Shown: positions 33,418-45,587 of the stretch, in pieces | How positions within the stretch are numbered: the stretch's first letter is position 1 | How the letters are laid out: the number at the start of each line of letters is the position of its first letter | Assembly (NCBI GenBank): GCA_030686995.1 | Contig: CM060708.1 | Span: forward strand, 257,518,544 to 257,582,543 | DNA: 64,000 nucleotides | Source of the DNA: Artemisia argyi | Taxonomy: Eukaryota; Streptophyta; Magnoliopsida; Asterales; Asteraceae | Reading direction: 5' to 3' | Position numbers and translations under genes: made by a program | The notes under the pieces: model-generated | Databases searched by the model: none | What the model saw: the letters and a program-made list of their open reading frames with translations, nothing else | What the model was told of the DNA's origin: nothing

Positions 33418-34122
33418 CTAAGGCTTTTCAGACTTCACAGAAGTGGTAGGAATCCCTCTATGGGATTCTTCCCTAGAAATGATGACAAAAGCATCCTTAA
33501 CCTCGGGAAGAACTTCCCTAGTCAGAATGCTACGCCTAATAGGCTGATAAATGTCATCAAGGCCCATCAAGAATTGCATCAGTTTCAACAATTTACCATG
33601 ATCATTTAATTCAATTCTAGCCTCACAAACACAATCAGGCAGCTTAGTAAGAATATCAAACTCTCTCCACAGAGAACTCAACTTATGATAGTATTCAGAA
33701 ACAGGTAAACCACCTTGTTTAAATGTATTAATATTTTGCAACAGATTGAAAACAACAGACTCATCAATTCTATCATATGTATCCTTTAATTCTTTCCAAA
33801 CACTAGCAGCATTATCAGAAAACACATGACCAAGATATACATCTTGGGATAAAGAACTAAGAATCCAATTAAGAACAACAACATTACACCTGTCCCACTG
33901 AGCTTCCAGTAAGGGACTAGCAGCATAACTAGTTCTAACACAACTACCATCAAGAAAACCCATCTTGTTTTTAATTTGCATAGCAAGTTTAATAGCACTA
34001 GACCACACCCTATAATTCTCAACACCAGACAGTTTAATACTCACAATAGAAGCACAGTTAGAATCATTAGGATGTAAATGCAGAGGATTACTCTGATCCA
34101 AACTACTAATCATAATAGCCAT
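33418..34122 (-). CDS. Copia gag, capsid-like region, ended by an in-frame TAG
   Basis: The 234-codon frame (MAIMISSLDQSNPLHL) has the UBN2-type copia gag core: ENYRVWSSAIKLAMQIKNK, WDRCNVVVLNWILSSLS, VWKELKDTYDRID and the YYHKLSSLWREFD segment. A TAG at 33420-33418 separates it from the zinc-knuckle part, which continues in the same frame. It could be a readthrough stop of the kind some retroelements use, or a mutation. Given the other lesions in this copy I favour mutation. Codons 1-90 are duplicated at 12773-13042. Confidence 0.8.
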   Translation of the reverse strand: MAIMISSLDQSNPLHLHPNDSNCASIVSIKLSGVENYRVWSSAIKLAMQIKNKMGFLDGSCVRTSYAASPLLEAQWDRCNVVVLNWILSSLSQDVYLGHVFSDNAASVWKELKDTYDRIDESVVFNLLQNINTFKQGGLPVSEYYHKLSSLWREFDILTKLPDCVCEARIELNDHGKLLKLMQFLMGLDDIYQPIRRSILTREVLPEVKDAFVIISREESHRGIPTTSVKSEKP

Positions 34123-34842
34123 AATGAAACACTAATCAAGCAAAAAAACAAACAAAACCAAAATAGCAGAAAACAAACAGTTACAACTAACAGATAAAAC
34201 ACAGACTAATAAACCAAGAAACCACCAAACCACAACTTCCAAGACTGCCCAAATCCTATCCTCCTTCGACCTAGACACAATAAACCAAACAATAAAACTA
34301 ATGCTACACAACTCACACCCAAGAGTAACCAAATGCCCAGCAGAGCAGACTGGGACAGACCAGAGCAGGCTTCCGTACCAATCAATGTTGGCAGGTCAAG
34401 ATGTTAGTCTGTCCGTTTGCACCCACTCTTACTAAAACACAGGTCTCTTAAAGAAAGAAAAAAAAACTTACAGTGATTATAGCAAAACCAGCAGCGGAAT
34501 AACGAGCAATTAACTCTAGATTCACTTAGTCTAGAGTAATTGCCACCAAGAACCAACCCAATCGAACCACATATCCTCCAGAAACAGAAACCCCCAATAA
34601 TCCAATTAGGGTTTCAACAAGAAACCACCACAATTGCAATAAATTGCAATCAATTACTACCAAACTGATCAAGAACCAAAAACCCCCAAAATCTAGGGTT
34701 TCAAGAAAAAACCCTAAACCTTCAATTGATACTATCAGCTTACAATAAAACCCAGATCCAGCAAGACTCAACACCAAGACCGTTGAATTCACTAAACCTT
34801 ACCCCAAGAATCAATCAATCAAAGCCTAAAGCTCTGATACCA
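34123..34842 (-). other. Leader of the copia element with primer binding site
   Basis: A 700-bp untranslated leader between the LTR and gag, with the primer site at 34831-34842 (TGGTATCAGAGC on the minus strand). The leader contains a 15-bp segment (ttcacttagtctaga, about 34520) missing from the duplicate at 13440, lying between tctaga repeats. Small ORFs here have no recognisable product. Confidence 0.8.
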
Positions 34843-35348
34843 TGTAAAAATGGTAACAAAACTACTAACATAGCCAATTAATCACCCAACCAACCACCCC
34901 TTGGTGATCTTTTCTTTTATTATAACTATAAACACTGAAGACTTGTCCCTAAACAGATGCAAGCCAATACAATACAAGAAAGAAATATAAGATTGTCCTC
35001 CTAACGAGTGCAATCTTGATACAATGAACTCACACACTATCACCAAACTAAACCAAAACTAAACAACCTGTAGATCAAGATGATCTACAAAACAATCACT
35101 GAAAGAAACCCAGAAACTATAACAATATAGCTTTGAGAGAGATGTATGACTGCATGTTTTGGTTGTGAGAGATAAAGCTCGATAATGAAACCCTAGCTCC
35201 GGATAAGAGCTTATATACACACATATTACACTTAACACCCTGCACAAACACAAACAATACAAACACAACTCAAAGTAATATTAGTTATAAAAATATTACA
35301 AAACAACCCTTGAAGTTTCATAAGTTTGAAAGAGTATTCATTTTAACA
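34843..35348 (-). repeat. 5' LTR of the copia element
   Basis: Runs TGTAAAAATGG...TTTTAACA on the plus strand and is followed by the target duplication ttatt. It is closer to the LTR at 13748 (about 5 differences by eye) than to its own partner at 29095 (about 9). Confidence 0.92.
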
Positions 35349-36536
35349 TTATTTCATATACGTTTGTAATCCTATTGGATTTAGAATAGAAAATCCATTT
35401 ATAAGCTAAGAATTGTCTGGGAAGTGTTTGATGAGTTATCTCTTGATGTTAAAACTTAAAAATAAGAAGTTGTATGAATGCATGCTTAATTCGGTTACTT
35501 GCCTGTATATTATTTCAAACTTCACCGGTAGGTTGACTTGTAAAGATGAGTAAATTTCATGTGATATGTTCATATTTTGTCTACATCATTTAGATATGCT
35601 ATTCAGTGATGTTTACAACCAATTATTGATATGAGTTAAAGAAAAAAAAAATTAAAATAGCAAATATAGTATTATTATCAGATGCCTTTTTGTGATTACA
35701 CACGTAATCAAGTATGATTACATGTGCATTTATATCTTATAGTGATACTGATAACATAAACCTGTCAATATTGTTGAAGAAAAAGTTTACAAGGTTGTTT
35801 AATAGTTGATTAAGTGCTACAAGGCAATCGATTTTGCCGATTTATGTAACTAGGTCAAACAAATGGGTCAACTGTAATAAACGGCGGTCGAACTTGCCGA
35901 AAACCTATAAATCTTGCAGGAAGTACCCAAAACTCACTGTAAACTTATTTTTATCACTTATAATAACTGTTTAAGTCTATTACAAGTTGGTTTTTAAAAA
36001 ACACCTTGCCGAAAATACCTAAAACTCACCGAAAATACACAAAAGTTGCCGAAAATAACCAAAATTTGTCAGTATTGCCAATCCGATTAATCCCGCCGAG
36101 ACCAATTACAAACTACAACGTGATCGACCGTCCAGCTACTGATTCGTGATTTTTGCAACCTTGCCTATCATGTAACACTCTCGTGCAGTTAGAATGAGAA
36201 GTTTCCGACGTACAAACTTAATAAAATGTTGAAAGCATCTTCTTGCTTTTCGTCTTCTTTTTAGTTTTGCACTTCCTCTTTTTGTTTAATTGCACGGAGG
36301 TAGAGAATTATAAGGCGGCAAAGTTGTATACTACTTGACACCTTCCTCATTGTGACATTTTATTATTTTTTTACGTCATGAGTTGCTTTGCCTTTAGGCA
36401 GGAGCGGCAAATTTTTGAGCAACTAATTTTTAATACAAAAATGATTTCCATTGTTTAAACAAAGAGTTATGTGGATGCCACAAATTAATTGATTGGTGGT
36501 TAAAAAAAACATAATATTTTGGTGTGTTCTTTTGGG

Positions 36537-37318
36537 TAAAAGGTTTTTACACTCGGTGAATATATTACTTTAAAAAACCTTTAAGTACATAGGATGCTGG
36601 TGAATCCCGCTTCTCGGCCTGTTACATAGGCGATAAATCTAACATAACAAAACATTACTATTTCTCTAAAAAAAAAAATGTAACTATTCGCTATAATACA
36701 TTTGACTTAAGACCATCGGAGTTTTTTTTTTCCAAATTATGGAGCTTTTGTGCACGAGTCAATAGACCCGGGTTCGAGTCCTACCCTTGTCCTAAAGTTC
36801 TCAATGGTACCATCCCTCCACCGCAAATGATCAGATTGACTGGTCAACGAGGGGCCTATTAGAGAAAATGGACAGGGTTCAAAGCCCACCTCCTGATAAG
36901 TACAGTCACTAGGACAGATGCTCATTGCCTGGGGCCGAGTCCTTGGGGGAGGGTCCGGCTGGCATCCTTAGGATGCATGAGACCAGGATGATCTCACCGT
37001 TCTTCACCTTTTGGAGAATACATTTGACTTAAGACCAAACATAAACTAACGTCTAATTTAGCCACAAAGATTTATATCAAGCGAATCACCGAGTGCCATT
37101 TGTTCTTCAGTTAAATATTCACGATCATATTCATCATATGAATCTTCATGATAATCCTTTTTCCAACGCTCATACAAGTTCTTATTCCCAATGCCACTTC
37201 CATCTTTCAATTTTTTTGAAGCTATGAAGTTAGCAGCTTCGTCATATACGTCTTCCACAGCACTATCACTTTCTTCAACAACCTTATCAATCCACTTCCC
37301 ACCCTTATAAATCTGTCT
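36537..37318 (-). pseudogene. LINE 3' remnant (copy C) with SINE insertion and ORF1 tail
   Basis: The LINE tail (36537-36694) continues, after a SINE-like insertion (36716-37016) with its 21-bp target duplication (36695-36715 and 37017-37037), into the C-terminal end of LINE ORF1 at 37318-37058. That end reads KIYKGGKWIDKVVEE, then MEDVYDEAANF and YDEYDREYLTEEQMALGD. It resembles the ESANLFGGG / DDYDDYSKQIYDL end of the intact ORF1 at 22574. The similarity stops at about 37320. Confidence 0.65.
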
Positions 37319-39968
37319 TGATTAATTTTCAAGTTCCGAGCAAAATTTAATCCAGACAATTGGGCCAGCCCCCAATCCTAAGTAACCCTACAAATGCTAC
37401 TTCAGTCGATTAATAGGTTAACTCTATGATATAAAGCCTGGCCCAAAGTTTATCCCAGTCTGATTAAAAGCCCATATAAGGCCCAGTTGGCACTGTCTAG
37501 TTAAAGTCTTACACTCTTACAGAGAGAATGAGAGATCAAATCTCCTTCCACTTTCAAATATATGGCGAGTAAAAGTTGCATATTTATTAATTTACCATGC
37601 AAAGTGTATTGTAAATCAATTGCATGAGCTTAACATCATTGTATGGATATATTTCGGGTACTTACTTTGATGAAACAACCATTATATAGTTCTTTCTTGA
37701 ACTCCTTGTTTAGCAAATATATAAATTACGATTAGCAAGAAGCTAAGAGTTACAACGACCTTGAAACTACGATTTTTAACAAAATACCTGACCCTACAAA
37801 TTACAACAACACAAACGACACTCCCGGCCCTCTATAATTCCAAACTCCTTGTTAAGCAAGTTGCAGTATAGATCATGTAAATAGTATGACTTGTTACATA
37901 CGAGAATTTACACAAACATAGGGTGTTCTGGCCAAATTAAGTATATCTCTATGCAGTTATGCAGGTTTCCACCTCTTTTTTAAGACGTTCAAGGGACTCA
38001 AGGCGAACCGAATTTGATTCAGTATGTAGAAAACTTACTTTACATATATACATGGAACTCCTTACACAGTCAATGGCTAAAACATGTGGAATGCTGTAAG
38101 ATTCTTTAACTGTTATTGCATTTCAGAAAGGGTATTCAACTCCTAAACCTCGTTAACTTAGTGCACGACGAAGTATTTAATTTTGATCATCAGAATCTCA
38201 CTACAAGCATTGTCAACGCATCTTGAAGTTGACTCTTCGAGACAACTTGCAAGCGATAAATGGCGATTCTACTCAACGATAGCATTTAATCGATGTACAA
38301 TAGACCAATACAAGTGGAAAAGACGGTTGATTAGTGTATCGATGGTTAGGTCTAGTTGTTACCAGTTTAACATGTAGTGTGAGATGGATTTCAAAACAAG
38401 AATGGGTCCATCATGTCACTTTGTCCCTCTTAACCCAAATATGTACAAATATTAATTCTCCAATTTGGTCGCTTTGGCCCTATTTTCTTCATTTCACCGA
38501 CATACGTCCCACTGTCTCGTATTTTCTATTTGTCTTACTTTTGACAAGGCACCATTTTGGATAAATTTAGAGAATAGTATTACTTTTATGTGTTATTGTC
38601 TTTATCTAAAGTATTTCTGATCCTAATGAAATATATATTTGTCTATATATATCTTGACTAATGTAAATACAAATCTAAAGTATTTCTGATCCTAATAAAA
38701 TATATATTTGTCTATATCTTGACTAATGTAAATACAAGAAGTTAACTGAAAGTCGGGCTTAAAAAAAAATAATAAAAAAAAAAAAATGATGCCCAGAATG
38801 TTCAACGGACAATATTTACTCAGAATTTTATTCATCGGCATGGTTCATTCTATAACAAATATGATTAAATGCTTCAGCAACTATATATATCAGCATGTAA
38901 CTTTCATGAGTATATATACCTCACGTGATTTGAAAGAAGAATCAGAAAACGAAATATAGGAATGGGCAAACATGGAGAGTCATGTGATGATGTGAATTTT
39001 AGGAATGTAACACATGGATATGATATGGTAGACCAACTTTTTAATGTTCTCATTATTTCATATGTTTGTAATTTGTCTTCAGATATTTTAAACGGATCGG
39101 TTTTATTTTTTTCTTTCTCTGTTTAATTTGATCGTAAATATTGTTTTTTATAATAACATGCAAGAATTGTTTAATTATCTAGTTGGTTTTTTTTTTTTTT
39201 TTTTTTGAATGGAAGGAACTCTTTTGCAAAATATAAAACGATAAACCAAAATTACATGAATGATACGATACAGATGAACTCTGTGTATGATTACTACATC
39301 AATACATTGTTGGAAGAAATCACAAAATCAACAACAATAAATAGATTTACAAACTTCAATGAAAAGAAAGTAAAAGATAAACCTTATTTACGCCGATTTT
39401 AAATTTAAACGGGCCAAAGTGTAAGTAAATGTTACTTGTCGTGTTCTTCATGGAATAGTCCATGTTGATACTTTTGTCGTTTAGTACATATGCCATTGCT
39501 AGCTAGCTTTATTAGTTAAGCAGCCATTATACATGTCACCCACTTCCTAGTCGCTAAATAAACCAAGTAACGTGGGGATGTCTGTAAACTCGTGTATATG
39601 CAAGGACCAAAAATAGTGAAACATGTCAAGTATACACAGATACTATTTTACGACGACGATCGATCATGTCACAAAATGGATTTGATAGCAAAGAAAACAA
39701 AATGATCGACTAGAGTACAAATATATCAATGGGGTCCAAAAAACTTGCTTCTTCGTAGGTGCACAAGATGAAACCTGAACACCAATTAAAGAACACAATG
39801 AGGTGTCTATCACTTGTTCTCTACCTGAACTTTTTTAAAAAAAGAAGACAGTAACACAAAAGGAGAAGCAAAGATATCTGGTTTGTAAACAAAAAGCTAA
39901 GACTGTCTGCCTGTAAATCTTGGATCGGTTTCCCCACTCACAACCACTAATGTCGCCATACTATATAC

Positions 39969-40009
<41 letters not shown>

Positions 40010-40476
40010 AAGATTTGCAAATAAACCGCACAAGGAGCTAATTACTAAAGTAATATGTACCCAAAAGATTACTAAAGTTCAATAAGGAGCTAATTAAATA
40101 TCGCACAAGGACCGTTTTTGCAAATAAACCGCTAGGACCATTTTTGTAAAAATCTACAACGACCATTCTCGTAAAAAACACAAATCTTGCGAATTTCATT
40201 TTTTGTTTGTTTGTTTGTAGAAAAGTTGGTATTTAATGAAAAATGGGTGTGATTTTTTTTTTTTTTCCTCAGTTATATATATACTACATATAAAAAGAAA
40301 ACTATTTGCTTAAAACTCAAAAAAATAAGTATTGTTGTTACAATTTAAAAACTTATAAAAGGCAATATAATCAGTTAAAATTTTAAATTGCAATTTAAAC
40401 CACTAAACTTTTTCACTTAATTTACTCTACAGCTATATACACATAAAAAAAATGCACATACAAATTAATGTTACTA
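37319..40476. other. Gene-poor stretch with tandem repeat and homopolymers
   Basis: No coding region I can support. It holds a 69-bp tandem duplication (38606-38674 and 38675-38738, each starting ctaaagtatttctgatcc), a T-run followed by gaatggaaggaactc (39187-39225) that may be the tail of another minus-strand LINE type, and a 35-base T-run at 39971-40005. Confidence 0.6.
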
Positions 40477-40708
40477 CCTCCGTCTCAAAATATAAGTCCA
40501 GTTTGACTTTTTGAATTGAACTTTGACCGTAAATATTTTTATTTGTGTTATATATCACTTGATAAAAATTATACCAAATAAAAATACATATAAAACACTA
40601 TCTATTTATATATTTTGCATCAAGTATTATGTAATACAAACAAAAATATTTAAGGTCAAAGTTCGAATCAAAAAGTTAAACTGGATTTATATTTTGAGAC
40701 GGAAGGTG
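40477..40708. mobile_element. Stowaway MITE
   Basis: Terminal inverted repeats starting cctccgtctcaaaatataa and ending ttatattttgagacgga are the classic Stowaway (Tc1/mariner) consensus with few changes. TA dinucleotides flank both ends (40475-40476 and 40709-40710). The inner arms (agtttgactttttga and its inverse, ggtcaaagttc) extend the foldback. The length of 232 bp is typical. Confidence 0.88.
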
Positions 40709-40710
40709 TA

Positions 40711-42149
40711 CTATATGTCGTTGAGTCGTCGACGCTATGCACAGGTAAATCGTCTAGTTGTATTAAATTAGTACAAAGTAGAAGTTTAAGCAACACTTTG
40801 AGAAATCAGTAAATGTCTTTGATGATTCTTTAACCATTTCTAAAAAAGTTGCATAAATGTCACCCCAAATTACATCCTTTTTAAGTCAATCTCGGCAAGC
40901 AAACTATATAAATTAAAAGGCCGGTGTTATATGTGCTTTGGTTATACTGACGCCCCTTATCTAACCAATTCCCTTTCTTTTTTTTCTGTACCATAATTGC
41001 GGCATCCACGCAGACAACATGTCTATTGACTCTAGTCATTTTCAAATCTGATTTTTGCTTGTCTTACTTAACTTCTCAACTATTGTGTGCAAATTTGGGA
41101 ATATGATGGGTGGAAATAGGTTTAGCCCAAATTTAAATGCAGACGAATTCACAAAATTCTAAGGCATGTAGCACCAAAAGTCAAGACCAAAGAAGAAGAA
41201 GAATAATTTTTACTTTATCCATACAACGTGTATGGCTTGTAGGCGGGCTCTTTAAAAGCGTCCTACTTATCCTTGTTATTGAAATTCTCTTATTTTCTTC
41301 TCACGTTAATGTTTTTTCATATTTTTCTTAATGATTGGCCTATTATTCTATACTGGCCGAGTACCCGTGCATAGCAACGGAAATTCCTAGCGGTACACAA
41401 TTAACGATATACGATATTGTGGTAAGTGGTTTGTGTAATGTTCAAAATAGAGCGTGAAAAGATCAATACACCGCGTTGATATTCATAACTATATGTTGAA
41501 CATCAGTACAAAAAAACTGCAACATTTATACTAATAAAACTACAATTGAAGTCAACAAAGCTATCAATATCCAACATCAAAGTAATACCTCTAATACATA
41601 AACCAATAATGGAATAAACCATCAGCTTTTAGTTTCTCTTCATTGCCATTATCATTTGTCATAAGCCTTAAGATATTGTGTTGTACATAACCATCTTCAA
41701 AATTACACTTACTGATATTAATAACATCATGCTGAAGTTCAGAATTAGAATCTGCTACGTTTGAAAAAGTAATCTGACAATTGAAATCAACAAAGCTATC
41801 AATACAGCCCTTAATACCCAATATCAAAATAAATACTCTTTCTAGAGTGCATTGACGTAACCTTGGCTTGATTTAAAGGTTGTAGAGTAGATACCAAATG
41901 CGTATGTAGAGCCGCAACTCGCTACCGTGGCTAAAAAGGCGGTACATGATGGTATACATCCCAGACCGTGGTATAGCACTCACAATCCAGTTGTTAATAT
42001 AGAAAACTACTAAATTCCCAATATGGCTACATGTTGCAATATCGTACGGGAGCTGCATACATCAGATATATATAATTGTCGATACAAAAGTTGGGCGTTC
42101 CTAGTTTGGGCTCTTGCTCTCGTACCAATTCGCTTCTTAATGCTTGAAA
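40711..42149. other. Stretch without a gene
   Basis: AT-rich, with a partial internal repeat (a tcaacaaagctatcaata segment at about 41553 and again near 41787). At 41344-41378 tctatactgg...acccgtgcatagcaacgg resembles one end of a plant Helitron, but no partner end is visible. Nothing else can be supported. Confidence 0.5.
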
Positions 42150-42563
42150 CCTGCGCACTAAGAAAGTAAACAACACCGTTAGGCTTATCGTGGGATTATC
42201 TCCCACGATTAGACTCCGGCGTGAGAGTAAGTAATCGGTTTTAGGGTTTCGTTTAAGAGTTAGGGATTGTGTGAATCGTACCTTTAATGAGAATTATGTC
42301 ATTCCTTATATAGGCGCAGAATCCTTGTAGGTTTCGTGCTCCTTATGTTTCGCACACGTGGTGCTTATCCTGGCTAAGGATATCTATTCCATAGATAGAA
42401 GATCCTTAGCTATACCGTATATAGTTTAGTTGGGCTTGGGCTTAGTGAGCCCATTTCCATTATCGATGCAGCCCAAGTTATAATAACCCACGCATGGTGG
42501 TTTTGGGCCTTAGTAATGTTTATCATTTGGGCTCGTGGCCCAAATATAGACTATACGTCATCA
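42150..42563 (-). repeat. Probable 3' LTR of the Tat element
   Basis: On the minus strand a purine tract CTGGGGGGACA (42574-42564) is followed by TGATGACGTATAG, the likely LTR start. The block carries a minus-strand TATA-like TATATAAGG near 42300 and ends near tgcgcac at 42150. The left edge is a guess because no second LTR is available. Confidence 0.5.
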
Positions 42564-42720
42564 TGTCCCCCCAGTCTAGTGTGCGCGGCTCGTAGCCGCG
42601 GATGCTAGAATAGTCAGAACAGCGGTAAGCGTGGCGGGACAAATTTAGAATTTTGCCGCCCAATATAAAGAAATATGTAAGATATTTCAAAATAGTGCCT
42701 CGAAAAACGGGGGGTGTGTC

Positions 42721-42835
42721 CACGTGTTCCTTAGAATACGGCAAAAAGTGCATGTACTGTTTCGGATTCTAGCCATACGTTTTATGAGTGGGATCCACGT
42801 GGCCTTCATCTAGGGTTTTTTGATTACCTATATAA
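42721..42835 (+). promoter_or_regulatory. Promoter of the antisense gene (two G-boxes and TATA)
   Basis: Two CACGTG G-boxes (42721-42726 and 42796-42801) lie upstream of TATATAA at 42829-42835, itself about 140 bp before the start codon at 42974. The arrangement faces the plus strand, opposite to pol. Confidence 0.55.
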
Positions 42836-42973
42836 GAGTCACCGCCTCCTTTTACCAAAAACATACAGTAAAAACACACATTCATCATTGCACATTTCTT
42901 CAAAGCGTTTTTCAAAGAAAACAACTGTTTTATTAGGTAATTCCGTGTGCGTATTCTAGTAGATACTGTAAAA

Positions 42974-45543
42974 ATGGTTGCCCAATTAGAGGAGTTTCGC
43001 TCTGCGATGGATGAGGATGACGTGCGTCAGTTCTCATCTGATTACTTCGTTCCTCTGGATGCGCATCCAGAGGCTCCGGACGTCGATGCGTGTATTACCG
43101 ATTTCCCCGAAGGGAAAATAGGGTTATACATGCGCTTCTTTGAGTATGCTAACTATCGCGTACCAATATCCATATTTTTTAGTAACATTCTCAATTTCTA
43201 TCGCCTTCATATCTCTCAGTTGCACTGTATAGGTGCGGCGAAGATATCGAATTTTGAAGTAAACTGTCGTTTACTTGCGATAGACCCAACTGTCGACCTA
43301 TTCCGTGCATTTTACCACACAACATGGTCGCATGGATGGTATCCTTTGCGAAGCGCGCAGGGAGCCTTCAGTGTTATACCGAGAAGGTAGATTCCCTGAG
43401 GCATTGGAGGGGGTATTTTTTCTGGGTGGATGATGTGGTGTTTCCATCACCATTTGAGTTTTATACTCAAGAGACGTTGCCGAGGGATGGGCGCCCCGCA
43501 CCCGGTTCATATAGCTTGGCAGATGCGCAGACTATTGATGCCAACCGCATCCCCATTAACCCTTATCCTGAGGAGTTTTTGGTGCACGTGGGGTTGAGTT
43601 GCAACTATTTCCTTGGTGCTGACGAGGTGCTAACCTTCATTGATGAGGAAGGTCGAGGTGGGTGTTCATCCCTTTTTATTGTTCGCTTCCCATAATGTAA
43701 GTTTTTCTGTATGCGCACTTTTAATAACTAATCTCTGTTTTGTTGTTTGTTCCTGTGTTGCGTAGAGATGGATTTGTTTGCGGTGGTAAAACTGGAGAAT
43801 CCGAAGCAGGTGACCGTTGGTGTGCATCCTCTAAGGGAAAACGAGCAACCGCTTTTAGAAGCAACCGCGGGTCATCTGACTGTATTGGGGCCAGTTGGTC
43901 ATGAAGATTCGCCCCCTCTTCTTATGACGCCAGTGTAGAGCGTGGCTCCGAATGTGGAGTCTGCGCATGTGGAGGAAGTGGAAGCTGAATCTTCTGACAG
44001 TGTAGAGGTACTGAAGCCTGAGGAGGTAGCGCAAAGGAGAGGCTGGTAGCAGCGGTACTTCCAAGAGGAAGCGCCATCTGATCGCGGATGTGGAGTCATC
44101 TACTGAGGAGGACACATCCGCTTCTGGCGCGGATAAGGAGGCTGCAAAGGCCTCTCCGCTTCTGTAAGTGATCTTCCCCATGCTTTGTATTTTATTATTA
44201 CTTGTCGTAATATGTGCTAACTGTCTTCCTTATTCATTTGTAGTGACTATGCTGCGAAGGATGATGCGGCCTTTGTGGAGACTGTGGTCCCTCCTCAGAA
44301 TGAAAACAAGGAGGAGGGAGTGAAGGTGGGTGAGGACTTATCTGCGCAGCAGTTGTTGGTGGAGTTGGCTGCTACTGCTGAGCGTCAAACTGAGCTAGTT
44401 GCTCAGTTGAAGACGAGATACGTCGGGGAGAGTAGCACTCTTGCCCAAAAAGATGAGGAGATAGCTCTTCTCCGTGCGCAGCTGGCTGAAGCGCAAGCAG
44501 AGGTGGGATCCTTCAAGGCGCACGCAGACAAGGTCACTAATGAGAAGTTGACCACGATGGCTGAGCTGCAGCAAGCGCGCGGGGATCTTCATCAGTTTAG
44601 GGCCAACCTTACCTGGGCGGTAAGGTATCTTGAGGAGAAGAATGAGGAGCATTTTGCGAACATCAATGAGTTCAAGGTGCGCATGCAGAAGATTATTCAG
44701 GTGCAGGAGGAGAAGCTGCGTGGCCTGAGCATAGACTATGATGAGGAATTATACCCTCACCTGATGTCTACCATAGTTGAGCGCAGGTACGTCCTTACAT
44801 ATTTTCCTGCAATGTTGCCTTATTATATTTGTTGGTTTGTCTCTTCTAATGCAAGTTGTTCTTGTTGATGTAGGTGGTTGATCAGTCATGGGCTGCGCTT
44901 GGCTGCTATGGGCACCTTGGAATCTCCAGAGGTGTTGGGGACCTTTGGAAAGGTGGTGCAGTGCGTCGTGGAGCGTATGAGGGCGCAAGCTATGGAGGAG
45001 CTTCATGAGGCCAAGGCGTTGAATGTGGCACTGACTGAGGTACCTGGCTACAACGCAAGTGCTTACGCCGAGCTGATGCAGGCCATGGAGGGGATGAAGC
45101 TTCTTGAGCTTCCCCATATTGCGTGGCTAGAGCGCGACCAGGATAACCCTATAAAGGTAATTATGGAGGGTTTGACCCTGGGGCACCATATCTTGGAGGA
45201 TGCAGAGGCGCAGCCAGACTACTTTCTCAAGCCTGTCGAGTCACAGCTGCAGGTTCCTGTTTTTGTGCAGCCACGTCATATGCTGAATCCTTTTGCTCTT
45301 GAAAAAGAGATCCCCCTTAAGGAGGTGTTGGAGCTGCACGCAGAGAGGGCTGCCAAGAAGAAGGGTATTAAGGGCAAAGCCGTCTTATGCGGTGTGGGCG
45401 CTGCGCATATTCCCAGGTCAGATGGGATTCCTGTTAGCGTAGCGACCGTATCGCCTAAGGATGCGCTGCTCTTGAGAAAACTTCAAGAGGCAGGAAGCTC
45501 CGCTGCCCCAGAAGATAGCCCTGAGCATCAACATAGCGTGTAA
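42974..45543 (+). pseudogene. Antisense extra gene of the Tat element ('putative gypsy type transposon' domain), four exons
   Basis: Proposed exons are 42974-43657, 43766-44163, 44244-44786 and 44874-45543, each junction GT-AG and chosen because the joined frame keeps the protein motif order. Exon 1 (MVAQLEEFRSAMDEDDV, FPEGKIGLYMRFFEYANYRV) is the domain annotated in plants as putative gypsy-type transposon (PF04195, from memory). The exon 1-2 junction restores EMDLFAVV. Exon 3 is coiled coil (Ala/Glu/Gln-rich). Exon 4 (WLISHGLRLAAMGTL ... RSDGIPVSVATVSP) is the conserved C-terminus. The frame is broken at about 43340 (frameshift), 43936 (TAG) and about 44040 (frameshift), so this copy is dead. 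The function of the family is unknown. Confidence 0.75.

Positions 45544-45587
<44 letters not shown>

Larger units (their letters stand above)
29095..35348 (-). mobile_element. Complete Ty1/copia retrotransposon with broken genes
   Basis: The 6254-bp element has 506-bp LTRs (29095-29600 and 34843-35348), a perfect target duplication ttatt (29090-29094 and 35349-35353), the primer site GCTCTGATACCA on the plus strand (34831-34842, complement of TGGTATCAGAGC) and the polypurine tract ccccccTCAA (29601-29610). The coding region reads gag, zinc knuckle, PR, IN, RT, RH on the minus strand. It is interrupted by one in-frame stop, at least two frameshifts and a late stop. By eye the two LTRs differ at about 9 of 506 positions, so the insertion is fairly recent. 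Confidence 0.95.
33857..37066. repeat. Segmental duplication, copy 2
   Basis: Matches 12773-15971 in direct orientation. It comprises gag start, leader, LTR, about 1.2 kb of anonymous flank (35349-36536), LINE tail and SINE-like insertion. Similarity ends inside LINE ORF1 sequence at about 37066, so the breakpoint lies within a LINE. Confidence 0.9.

Noticed and set aside
41344..41378. Helitron end resembling acccgtgcatagcaacgg
   Set aside because: Suggestive motif only; no matching second terminus or insertion between A and T could be shown.
43298..44181. Minus-strand ORFs overlapping the antisense Tat gene
   Set aside because: They mirror the plus-strand exons, whose conserved motifs and splice junctions make the plus strand the real coding strand.
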